Source: Hyphomonas sp. (lineage in GTDB: Bacteria; Pseudomonadota; Alphaproteobacteria; Caulobacterales; Hyphomonadaceae). Taken from it: 64,000 nt of DNA. Positions 57,156-64,000 of this stretch are shown here, piece by piece. Made by a program: the position numbers and the translations under genes. Under the pieces are notes generated by a model. It was not told the DNA's origin. It searched no databases and saw only the letters and a program-made list of their open reading frames with translations. The DNA is taken from positions 62,001-126,000 of the forward strand of contig VMTE01000012.1 of assembly GCA_013791775.1 (NCBI GenBank), read 5' to 3'. Each line of letters starts with the position of its first letter. Position 1 is the first letter of the stretch.

Positions 57156-57596
57156 CTAAAGGACGCGGTCCTTGAGATCCTTCGACGGACGGAAAGCCAC
57201 TTTCTTCGAAGCCTTGATCTTGATCGCTTCGCCGGTCGCCGGATTGCGGCCCTTGCGCGCAGGACGCTGGCGAACCTGGAGAATGCCGAGGCCGGAGATC
57301 CGCAGCTTCTTGCCTTTTTTCAGGTAGCCGCCCATGCGGTCGATGAAGTCGCTGACCACGAGTTCAGCCTGCTTTTTCGGCATCTCGTGCGCTTCGGAGA
57401 GCTCCGCCGCCAGATGCTTCAGGGTGAGTACGTCAGGCTGCACCTTTTTCGCCGGCGCTTTCGCGGCAGGCTTCGCAGCGGCTTTAACCGTGGACTTCGC
57501 GGCGACTTTCAGCGGAGCCTTTGCCTTGGTAAGCACCTTCTTAACGGGAGCTTTCGCCGCCGGGGCCTTGGTTGCAGTTTTCGGTTTTACGGCCAT
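57156..57596 (-). CDS. HU-family DNA-binding protein with Lys/Ala/Pro-rich N-terminal tail
   Basis: A 146-residue nucleoid protein. The first 55 residues are a histone-H1-like tail of Lys, Ala and Pro (KPKTATKAPAAKAPVKKVL, then AKPAAKAPAKKVQ). The remaining 90 are an HU domain: LKHLAAELSEAHEMPKKQAE, GGYLKKGKKLRISGLGILQV and the DNA-arm motif RKGRNPATGEAIKI. The order (tail first) is the reverse of mycobacterial HupB. ATG 57596 is set by AAGGAT upstream. It ends the stress island and has its own terminator, suggesting independent control. Confidence 0.92.
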   Translation of the reverse strand: MAVKPKTATKAPAAKAPVKKVLTKAKAPLKVAAKSTVKAAAKPAAKAPAKKVQPDVLTLKHLAAELSEAHEMPKKQAELVVSDFIDRMGGYLKKGKKLRISGLGILQVRQRPARKGRNPATGEAIKIKASKKVAFRPSKDLKDRVL

Positions 57597-58349
57597 GTTG
57601 GTATCCTTTTTCAAGTCTGTGATTGCAAAAAGCAGCCAAACACCGGGGTTTTCGACTGCTTTTGGTTACATTGCTGCGGGTGATTCATCCAAGAACCTGA
57701 TCGCATATCTTCGCTTTTGGAAATGCGCAAGTGGCTCAGAACGGCCACCAACCGCTTCCCTGATCGGAAAGAAACACGAAGCCATTGGCGCGCAACAACC
57801 GGATTTCCATAGCAATAACCGGCATTTTCGACAACTTTATTGTCTTTATACTGATGTTATCAGATGTGTATCCGAGCCAGATTACGCCCACCGGAAACCT
57901 CGCCTTTCGCTCCGTCTACGGATTGTACTGCATGCGAACCTGCCTGCTTTGTGCCCGGAAGCAAGGACCCGGCAACACCGACAACTCGCATTCCGCTTCA
58001 GGTCACCCGCGTTTGGAAGCGGAAAAATCCCTTAACCGGAAAATGCCGCAACCAGGCCCGGTCCGAGGTATCCGGATTATCGATCTCGATCCGCCTACCG
58101 ACATATCCCCCAGGTGGCGAGGACACACTGCCTGGCGGGTATTCTTGAAACCCCTTCGCAAACCTCGAAGCGGCACATATTCTGAGACACCAATTCCTGT
58201 TGCAGCAGACTGTTGTTTTTCTCCGGGCGCGGCGGGGCACACCGGAAAACATCGCGGCCAGTTGAATATACCGGTGTTTGCAACGCGTGCGCAGACACTG
58301 GGAGCCGCCCTGAATTTTTTCAGGTCAGCAACTCCGGGTACCGCGAAAC
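57597..58349. other. 753-bp stretch without a recognised gene
   Basis: The left part should contain the promoter of the HU gene. The rest is less GC-rich than the neighbours, with several overlapping frames (longest about 237 codons, forward, no known domain, poor codon bias). A small CTGAT-GTT-ATCAG palindrome occurs at 57851-57863. This region separates the stress island from the copper locus and may mark a junction; no att site or IS remnant was seen. Confidence 0.4.
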
Positions 58350-58625
58350 TCAGCCCCGGTACTTCCCGAACAGATCCACAAGCTCGGAAAATTTCTGCCG
58401 CTGGCTCTTCGCGTCACCGTCCTGGATCGCTTCTTCGACACAGTGCGCGGCGTGGTTCTTCAAGAGCTCGTCTTCGACTTTTCCGAGCGCGGCCTTGATT
58501 GCCTGGATCTGTGTGAGGATATCAATGCAATACCGGCCGTCTTCGACCATACCGGAGACACCTCGCACCTGGCCTTCTATTCTTTTCAGCCGGGTTACAA
58601 CGGATTTAGGGGGAGACTGATGCAT
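58350..58625 (-). CDS. csoR: Copper-sensing repressor CsoR/FrmR family
   Basis: A 91-residue all-helical repressor. The metal-binding triad is visible as Cys in GRYCIDILTQI and His/Cys in NHAAHCVEE, the C-H-C pattern of CsoR that binds Cu(I). VVTRLKRIEGQVRGV is the family N-terminus. Loss of DNA binding on copper binding would release the divergent copper operon. It shares a 58-bp intergenic region with the operon, containing a CsoR-like palindrome, so autoregulation is likely. Confidence 0.9.
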   Translation of the reverse strand: MHQSPPKSVVTRLKRIEGQVRGVSGMVEDGRYCIDILTQIQAIKAALGKVEDELLKNHAAHCVEEAIQDGDAKSQRQKFSELVDLFGKYRG

Positions 58626-58654
58626 TTGACAAATACCTCTACGGGGTATAGATA
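58626..58654 (+). promoter_or_regulatory. Promoter with embedded CsoR-like operator (copper operon)
   Basis: TTGACA (58626-58631) and TAGATA (58649-58654) are spaced 17 bp, a near-ideal sigma70-type promoter. The spacer holds ATACCTCTACGGGGTAT (58633-58649), a palindrome with GGTAT/ATACC ends as in CsoR operators. Bound repressor would occlude RNA polymerase. Confidence 0.75.
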
Positions 58655-58683
58655 GTATCGAGTTCTCATTTGGTCAACGCTCC

Positions 58684-59106
58684 ATGATCGATTCGCTTCG
58701 CCGCGCGGTTGTTGCCCTTACCCTGCTCGTGTTGGGCGTGGGGAATGCGGCTTGCGCCTGCGCGGCGGTCGCCGGTGCGATGACCGGACCGGACATTACC
58801 GTATCTGCCCCTTCAGGCCACAGCCATCATCCGGCGGCCGAGCAAGAGCCGCTGGTTGCTCATAGCAATGAGGGACCCGAAGATTCCGGCCACGACTGTA
58901 CGCACTGTGTGACAGCTGCCTTGCCAGCTGACGCCTCGACGAAGGCGGTCACCCCGTTTCCGGCAGACTTCGCAATCCTCCCGCCACCGCCGGAGGCGAC
59001 CTATGGCAGCCTGTTCAGACTCGCTGACTTGCGTATCGAACCGCCCACAGGCCCGCCGCCGCCTCGATCATCTCTCGTTACACTGAAAGTCCGCCTGCAG
59101 AATTGA
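58684..59106 (+). CDS. Secreted His/Cys-rich protein of copper locus
   Basis: A 140-residue protein with a signal peptide (AVVALTLLVLGVGNAACA) and a His-rich mature part (SGHSHHPAAEQ; SGHDCTHCVTAALPADAS). The HDCTHC motif is a likely metal ligand, resembling DUF2946-type small copper-locus proteins. The C-terminus is Pro-rich. First gene of the copper operon, right behind the CsoR-controlled promoter. Confidence 0.7.
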   Translation: MIDSLRRAVVALTLLVLGVGNAACACAAVAGAMTGPDITVSAPSGHSHHPAAEQEPLVAHSNEGPEDSGHDCTHCVTAALPADASTKAVTPFPADFAILPPPPEATYGSLFRLADLRIEPPTGPPPPRSSLVTLKVRLQN

Positions 59107-59219
59107 TCCCGTGATGATCGCTGCGCCCGCCTCCGGGCGGCGCAGCTTGTTTCATCAATCCGACGCGCATGCGCATTTGCGCCCGCGCTCCGACCGATCA
59201 ATCACAGGACGATCTCCCA

Positions 59220-59858
59220 ATGAAACTTTCACACTCAATCCTCGCGGCTGCCATTGTGTTTGCGGCCGCGCCTGCCTTCGCCCTTGAAAGCGAGCCCGCC
59301 GCCGCTTCGATGCAGCACTCAGACCATTGCGGCCTGCCGATGGGCGAAGGCTCGATTTCGGCCCTCAACGTCAAGGCCTCGAAGGCCACCATCGATCACG
59401 CCCCCATCGCCGCACTCGGCTGGGAAGCGATGACGATGGACTTCAAGGCCGCCAAAACTATCGACCTTTCGGCCTTCGCAGCCGGTGACCGGGTCCACTT
59501 CCTGCTGTCTGAGGACACAGAGTCCAAATCCTACCGGATCGAGGCCATGTGCGCGCTCGATGTTTCGGAAGGCCTGCACGACGCCTGCATGGGCAAGATG
59601 CACGAAACGGCCGTGGCGCTCGCCGAAAGCGGCGGCAAGTCCTGCAAAATGGACGGGATGAGCCACGACGCGATGCCGGGTATGGACCACACCGCCATGA
59701 AGGGTATGGACCACGGCAACATGGGCGGCATGAAGCCCGGTGACATGAAGCCGGCGGATGCCGAGGCTATGAGCTGCAAGGATCAATGCCCCATGATGAA
59801 GAAATCCTCCGGCGCGCCCGAAGAGCCCGCCCCCGCGCAGGACCATAGCCAGCACTGA
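59220..59858 (+). CDS. Periplasmic CusF-like copper-binding protein with Met/His-rich tail
   Basis: A 212-residue periplasmic protein. The signal peptide is LSHSILAAAIVFAAAPAFA. A CusF-type OB-fold (about 45-115) shows KATIDHAPIAALGWEAMTMDF, holding the conserved His, Trp and Met copper ligands. The tail (about 140-200) repeats Met/His/Gly units (MPGMDHTAMKGMDHGNMGG). It probably carries Cu(I) to an efflux pump or to CopA. The Cys-rich end (SCKDQCPMMKK) may bind more metal. A CusCBA system is not seen in the window. Confidence 0.85.
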   Translation: MKLSHSILAAAIVFAAAPAFALESEPAAASMQHSDHCGLPMGEGSISALNVKASKATIDHAPIAALGWEAMTMDFKAAKTIDLSAFAAGDRVHFLLSEDTESKSYRIEAMCALDVSEGLHDACMGKMHETAVALAESGGKSCKMDGMSHDAMPGMDHTAMKGMDHGNMGGMKPGDMKPADAEAMSCKDQCPMMKKSSGAPEEPAPAQDHSQH

Positions 59859-59927
59859 TCCAATCGCCCGCCGCGCGGGGCGCTTCAGGCGCGCGCGGCG
59901 GGCCTTCCCTGCACAAGGTCCAAACCC

Positions 59928-61721
59928 ATGCTCACACGACGCAATCTGCTCCGCACGGCGGCCGCCGGCGGTCTCGTCGCCGCATCCGGCGCGCTTCTCC
60001 CGGCCTGGGCGCGCAGCGCAAGCGCCGGCAACAAGGGGATCTTCGAAGTCTCCGGAAATGCCTTTGATCTCACTATAGGCCACAGCGCCGTTGAGATCGG
60101 CGGACGATCCGGCCATGCCATCACGGTCAATGGAACCCTGCCGGGGCCGCTCATCCGGTTCCGCGAAGGCGAAACAGTGACCCTCAAGGTCAACAACACG
60201 CTCGACGAGGACACATCCATCCACTGGCACGGCCTTCTTGTGCCCTATCACATGGATGGCGTGCCCGGGCTGTCCTTCCCCGGCATCAAACCGAAGTCGT
60301 CCTTCACCTACGAGTTCGCGGTTCCGCAGAGCGGCACCTACTGGTATCACTCCCATTCCGGCCTCCAGGAACAGCTGGGCCATTACGGCCCGCTGATCAT
60401 AGACCCCGCCGGTACTGACCCCGTCCTGGCAGACCGCGAATATGTCCTCGTCCTGTCGGACTGGAGTTTCGAACATCCGCACACGGTGTTTGCCCGGCTC
60501 AAGAAGGATTCGGCCGTCTATAACTTTCAGCAGCGCACCGCAGGCGACTTCCTGAAGGACGCGCGCGAAAACGGGCTCGAAGCAACCCTTGCCGACCGCG
60601 CCTCCTGGGGCGCGATGCGCATGTCGCCTACCGACATCTCGGACGTCACAGCCTCGGTCTACACTTACCTGATCAACGGTCATGCGACGGAAGATAACTG
60701 GACCGCACTCTTCAATTCAGGTGAACGTATCCGCCTGCGGATCATCAACGCATCCGCGATGACGATATTCAATTTCCGGATCCCCGGATTGCCGATGACG
60801 GTGGTTGCGGCCGACGGGCTGCATGTGCAACCGGTCGAGACCGACGAGTTCCAGATCGGTGTTGCGGAGACCTATGATGTCGTCGTCACGCCGCCGCGCG
60901 CCCGGGCCTTCGCGCTGGTTGCAGAATCCATTGATCGCTCCGGCCAGGTTATCGCAACTTTGGCGCCCGAAGCAGGCCTCGTCGCAACCGCCCCCTTGCT
61001 CCGTGAACCGCCCGTGCTGACGCACCGCGACATGGGCATGGACATGTCATCGATTGACCACGGCTCGATGGCCGGGATGGATCATGGCGCGACGACCATG
61101 TCCGATCCGGTCCCGCAAACCCATGACCACCGGATGGGCGTGGGTGTCGACAACGTCTCGATGGTGCAGTTGAGCCGGATCGATGAACCGGGCCTCGGGC
61201 TCGAATCAGTCCCGCACAGGGCGCTCAGATATTCGCAACTGCGCAGCCTGACGCCGAACCCCGACACGCGGGCGCCGGGCCGCGAAATGGAGATCCACCT
61301 TACCGGCAACATGGAACGCTACATGTGGTCCTTCGACGGGATGAAGCTCAGCGAGGTGAAGGAGCCGATCATCTTCCATGAAGGCGAACGCCTGCGCGTG
61401 ACGCTCGTCAACGACACGATGATGTCGCACCCCATCCACCTGCATGGCATGTTCTTCGATCTTGTAGTCGGCGATACCGATCACAAACCGCGCAAGCATA
61501 CGGTGATCGTCAAGCCTGCCGAGCGCCTGTCTTTTGATGTCACGGCGGACCATGTTGGCGACTGGGCCTTTCACTGCCATCTCTTCTTCCACATGCACGC
61601 CGGTATGATGCAGGTCGTCTCGGTCCTGCCACTCAGCGCAGCGTCTGTTGCTCCGCCTTCGGACGAAAACCCGCAGCCTGAAGTCCGGATGCCGGACATG
61701 CAACACGAAGGACACCGCTGA
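59928..61721 (+). CDS. copA: Copper-resistance multicopper oxidase CopA
   Basis: Oxidises Cu(I) and sequesters copper in the periplasm. The 597-residue protein has a Tat-type signal (TRRNLLRTAAAGG) and the four copper-site blocks: SIHWHGLLVP, GTYWYHSHSGLQEQLGHYG, MMSHPIHLHGMFF and DWAFHCHLFFHMHAGMM. A Met/His-rich segment (about 362-390) between domains resembles the PcoA/CopA copper-loading region. copB follows with a 1-nt overlap (TGATG). It is not the P-type ATPase that shares the name. Confidence 0.95.
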   Translation: MLTRRNLLRTAAAGGLVAASGALLPAWARSASAGNKGIFEVSGNAFDLTIGHSAVEIGGRSGHAITVNGTLPGPLIRFREGETVTLKVNNTLDEDTSIHWHGLLVPYHMDGVPGLSFPGIKPKSSFTYEFAVPQSGTYWYHSHSGLQEQLGHYGPLIIDPAGTDPVLADREYVLVLSDWSFEHPHTVFARLKKDSAVYNFQQRTAGDFLKDARENGLEATLADRASWGAMRMSPTDISDVTASVYTYLINGHATEDNWTALFNSGERIRLRIINASAMTIFNFRIPGLPMTVVAADGLHVQPVETDEFQIGVAETYDVVVTPPRARAFALVAESIDRSGQVIATLAPEAGLVATAPLLREPPVLTHRDMGMDMSSIDHGSMAGMDHGATTMSDPVPQTHDHRMGVGVDNVSMVQLSRIDEPGLGLESVPHRALRYSQLRSLTPNPDTRAPGREMEIHLTGNMERYMWSFDGMKLSEVKEPIIFHEGERLRVTLVNDTMMSHPIHLHGMFFDLVVGDTDHKPRKHTVIVKPAERLSFDVTADHVGDWAFHCHLFFHMHAGMMQVVSVLPLSAASVAPPSDENPQPEVRMPDMQHEGHR

Positions 61722-62518
61722 TGAAAAGCGCACGTTTCTTCGCGGTGAGCCTCGTGCTCGCCCCATTGGCGCAGGCTCCCGCCTTTGCCCAGGTAGCGCC
61801 TGTCCCGGGTTCACAGGCAGAGGTCTATTGGGACGAGGACGACTTCAAGGCGTCTCAGGACGCCCTGAAAAAAGCTCATGGCGGCGCTGCGACGCTGTTC
61901 GTCCTTGCCGACCGGTTCGAGTACCAGTCGGGCGATGGCTCGCCCGCTCTTCTCCTGGAAGGCCAGGGCTGGTGGGGGACGGATGAAAGCCGGCTCTGGA
62001 TTAAATCCATGATCGACTACGATCTTGATGCCGGCACGTTTGAAGAAGCCGAAGTCCAGGCGCTCTGGTCGCGTCCGGTCACACGGTATTTCGATGTCCA
62101 GGCCGGCCTGCGCCATGATTTCGAACCGGGCCCGTCGCGCACATATGCTGTTCTCGGCGTTCAAGGGCTCGCCCCCTACTGGTTCGAAGTCGGCGGGGCC
62201 GTGTTTCTCAGCGAGGAAGGCGATCTCTCCGCCCGCGTCGAGGCCCAGTATGAGTTCCGGTTCACGCAGCGCCTCATCCTGCAGCCGCGCACGGAGCTGA
62301 ACTTCGCGGCAGAGGACGTGCCCGAACTCGAAACCGGCGCCGGGCTCTCGACAGCGGAAGTTGGCCTGCGCCTGCGCTATGAGGCCGATCGTCAGTTTGC
62401 CCCCTATATCGGGGTCAACTGGAAAGCCTCAACCGGCGATACGGCAGACTATGCCCGCGCCCGGAGCGAGGATACCGAAACGCTCTCCTTCGTCACGGGC
62501 ATCAGGCTGTGGTTCTGA
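61721..62518 (+). CDS. copB: Copper-resistance outer-membrane protein CopB
   Basis: A 265-residue outer-membrane protein with a signal peptide (FFAVSLVLAPLAQAPAFA). WDEDDFKASQDALKKAHGG is a short N-terminal stretch. The rest is a beta-barrel: LFVLADRFEYQSGDGSPALLLEGQGWWG and VQAGLRHDFEPGPSRTYAVLGVQGLAPYWFEV, ending in an aromatic residue (LWF). It is shorter than Pseudomonas CopB because the N-terminal Met-rich domain is absent. The gene is translationally coupled to copA. Confidence 0.9.
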   Translation: MKSARFFAVSLVLAPLAQAPAFAQVAPVPGSQAEVYWDEDDFKASQDALKKAHGGAATLFVLADRFEYQSGDGSPALLLEGQGWWGTDESRLWIKSMIDYDLDAGTFEEAEVQALWSRPVTRYFDVQAGLRHDFEPGPSRTYAVLGVQGLAPYWFEVGGAVFLSEEGDLSARVEAQYEFRFTQRLILQPRTELNFAAEDVPELETGAGLSTAEVGLRLRYEADRQFAPYIGVNWKASTGDTADYARARSEDTETLSFVTGIRLWF

Positions 62519-62643
62519 ACCATCGCCGGCAAGCCTTGCACCGGACCGGCCCATGACTCCTGTGAGTGAAACCAAAAAGCATTCCGGGCGTTATCATCAG
62601 GCGTTCCGACAATAAGATACGGCCGATCGTCGCCAGAGACCAC

Positions 62644-62686
62644 ATACCCCTACAGGGTAATTGACCGATACGGTATAGGGGTATAC
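62644..62686 (+). promoter_or_regulatory. Two CsoR-like palindromes before the copper ATPase gene
   Basis: ATACCCCTACAGGGTA (62644-62659) and GTATAGGGGTATAC (62673-62686) share the ATACCCC/GGGGTAT core with the site at 58633. TTGACC (62661-62666) lies between them. The arrangement suggests copper-controlled expression of the P-type ATPase apart from the copAB transcript. Confidence 0.68.
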
Positions 62687-62721
62687 ACAAAGGCCAAATC
62701 CAAAGTACGCAGGAGCACGGC

Positions 62722-64000
62722 ATGTCCTCTACCGAAGCCAAGACAACAGCGGATCAGTCAGCGAAACGCGATCCCGTCTGCGGCATGACCCCGAAGGCAG
62801 ACACTCCGCACCGCCTCATGCACGAAGGCGGCGAAGTCCTCTTTTGCAGTGCGGATTGCAAGACAAAGTTCGAGGCAAATCCCGCTGCCTACATGAATGC
62901 CGCCACTGCCCATGACGCGGATACGCATGACCACTCGGGCCACGGGGCCGGCTGCCACGATCATGCCGGCGCGTCCTCTCCGAAGACGGCAGCTCCGGGA
63001 AGTCAGTGGACCTGCCCCATGCATCCGGAGATCGTGCGGGACGGACCGGGCGCCTGCCCGATCTGCGGCATGGCGCTGGAGCCGATGACGCCGAGCGCGG
63101 GCGACGGCCCCAACCCCGAGCTACGCGACATGAAGCGCCGCTTTCTGTTCGGTCTGGTACTGTCTTTGCCTTTGCTTGTCATCGAAATGGGCGGCCATTT
63201 CTTCGAAGTTGACCGGTTTATTCCGCCCACGATCAATCCCTGGATCCAGATGGCACTGGCGACGCCGGTGGTGCTGTGGGCGGGCTGGCCGTTTTTTGCG
63301 CGGGCAGCTGCATCGGTGGCAAATCGCAGCCTCAATATGTTTTCGCTGATTGCGCTTGGTACCGGCGCGGCCTGGAGCTACAGCATGGTCGCCGCAATTG
63401 CGCCGGGCATCTTCCCGGCCGAACTGCGCTCCGTTCGTGGCACCGTGCCGGTCTATTTCGAGGCCTCTGCCGTGATCATCACGCTGGTGCTGCTTGGCCA
63501 GGTACTCGAACTCCAGGCGCGCGAAGCGACGGGGAGTGCCATCCGGGCCCTGCTTGATCTTGCACCGAAAACCGCCCGGCGCATCCATGCAGACGGGCGC
63601 GAGGAAGATGTGTCGCTTGAGGTAATCGTCGCCGGTGACCGCCTGCGCGTGCGGCCGGGGGAAAAAATACCGGCAGACGGCGTCGTCCTTGAGGGACGCT
63701 CCTCCGTCGACGAATCCATGATCACAGGCGAATCCATGCCCGTGACCAAATCGGTCAATGACCGGGTGATTGGCGCAACGGTCAACCAGACCGGCGGTCT
63801 CATTGTCGAAGCGCAGCGTGTCGGCAGCGAGACCATGCTCTCCCAGATCGTCCGTCTCGTGGCCGACGCACAGCGCAGCCGTGCGCCCATCCAGCGCCTC
63901 GCAGACCAGGTGTCGGGCTGGTTCGTTCCGGCCGTGATCGTCGTCGCTGTGGCGGCCTTCTTCGGCTGGCTTGTGTTCGGACCAGAGCCTGCCTTCTCCT
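62722..64000 (+). CDS. Copper-translocating P1B-type ATPase (3' end cut off)
   Basis: The first 426 residues of a Cu(I) exporter. It begins with a YHS metal-binding domain (DPVCGM near residue 17; [18 protein letters not shown]), then a His-rich linker ([15 protein letters not shown]), and a heavy-metal-binding domain TCPMHPEI...[12 protein letters not shown] (about 95-120). Membrane helices start near 140, and the actuator loop MITGESMPV lies near 335. The CPC motif, phosphorylation DKTGT and ATP-binding domains lie beyond position 64000. GGAG precedes the ATG. Regulated by the CsoR-like palindromes just upstream. Confidence 0.93.
   Translation, partial: MSSTEAKTTADQSAKRDPVCGMTPKADTPHRLMHEGGEVLFCSADCKTKFEANPAAYMNAATAHDADTHDHSGHGAGCHDHAGASSPKTAAPGSQWTCPMHPEIVRDGPGACPICGMALEPMTPSAGDGPNPELRDMKRRFLFGLVLSLPLLVIEMGGHFFEVDRFIPPTINPWIQMALATPVVLWAGWPFFARAAASVANRSLNMFSLIALGTGAAWSYSMVAAIAPGIFPAELRSVRGTVPVYFEASAVIITLVLLGQVLELQAREATGSAIRALLDLAPKTARRIHADGREEDVSLEVIVAGDRLRVRPGEKIPADGVVLEGRSSVDESMITGESMPVTKSVNDRVIGATVNQTGGLIVEAQRVGSETMLSQIVRLVADAQRSRAPIQRLADQVSGWFVPAVIVVAVAAFFGWLVFGPEPAFS

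Noticed and set aside
57785-58498. 237-codon forward frame before csoR
   Set aside because: Overlaps csoR on the other strand, poor codon bias, no domain, no ribosome-binding site.

Overview
The window looks like part of the chromosome of a marine, Hyphomonas-like alphaproteobacterium (family Hyphomonadaceae; inferred from gene content, no rRNA gene is present). Supporting signs are the high GC content, an EcfG-type sigma factor with a matching promoter, a DUF2842 protein, a class I PHA synthase, an alphaproteobacterial Cox15, KDPG aldolase, and paired acyl-CoA dehydrogenases. No tRNA, rRNA, CRISPR array, phage or insertion sequence was recognised.

Layout. (1) 1-15.3 kb is largely a surface-polysaccharide region: a GalE end, a GT4 glycosyltransferase, a Wzc-type tyrosine kinase/copolymerase, an outer-membrane beta-barrel, an FMN 2-hydroxy-acid dehydrogenase, a GT2 glycosyltransferase, and a sugar module (SDR epimerase, SAF-domain oxidoreductase, FAD oxidoreductase, RfbC and RfbF homologues). 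A solitary RNA-ligase-like gene sits inside it. (2) 15.4-45.8 kb is mostly core metabolism: KDPG aldolase, a GNAT-like/unknown gene pair, acyl-CoA degradation, TrmJ, isocitrate dehydrogenase, PnuC with a NadR-kinase/GNAT fusion, truncated haemoglobin, GlpX, homoserine dehydrogenase, AlaC-type aminotransferase, PhaC, ArgC, ribosomal proteins L13/S9, haem A synthase, a degenerate Psd-like protein, an Atm1-type ABC exporter, a LOG protein, a TetR regulator, a DEAD-box helicase and FeoAB. Many intergenic gaps hold long palindromic repeats of several families. (3) 45.9-57.6 kb is an envelope/general-stress island: two related tiny proteins, a Lmo0937-type membrane peptide, a SYLF lipoprotein, a 1446-residue CheB-CheR-PAS-kinase-REC-REC-LuxR protein, DUF883 and holin-like membrane proteins, an EcfG-like sigma factor, a DUF4398/OmpA pair behind an EcfG-type promoter, a Crp-family regulator, and an HU protein with a basic N-terminal tail. 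(4) 58.3-64 kb is a copper-resistance locus: divergent csoR, a His/Cys-rich secreted protein, a CusF-like protein, CopA multicopper oxidase, CopB, and a copper P-type ATPase running off the end, with CsoR-like palindromes at both promoter regions.

Working together: region 1 makes activated sugars (UDP-, CDP- and possibly dTDP-linked) and polymerises and exports polysaccharide. Region 2 links fatty-acid oxidation, NADPH supply, PHA storage and NAD salvage. Region 3 appears to sense stress and remodel the envelope and nucleoid. Region 4 oxidises, binds and exports copper under CsoR control. The most unusual items are the single-polypeptide signalling cascade, the Psd homologue that has lost two of its three catalytic residues, the NadR-GNAT fusion, and the pair of homologous small stress-island proteins.
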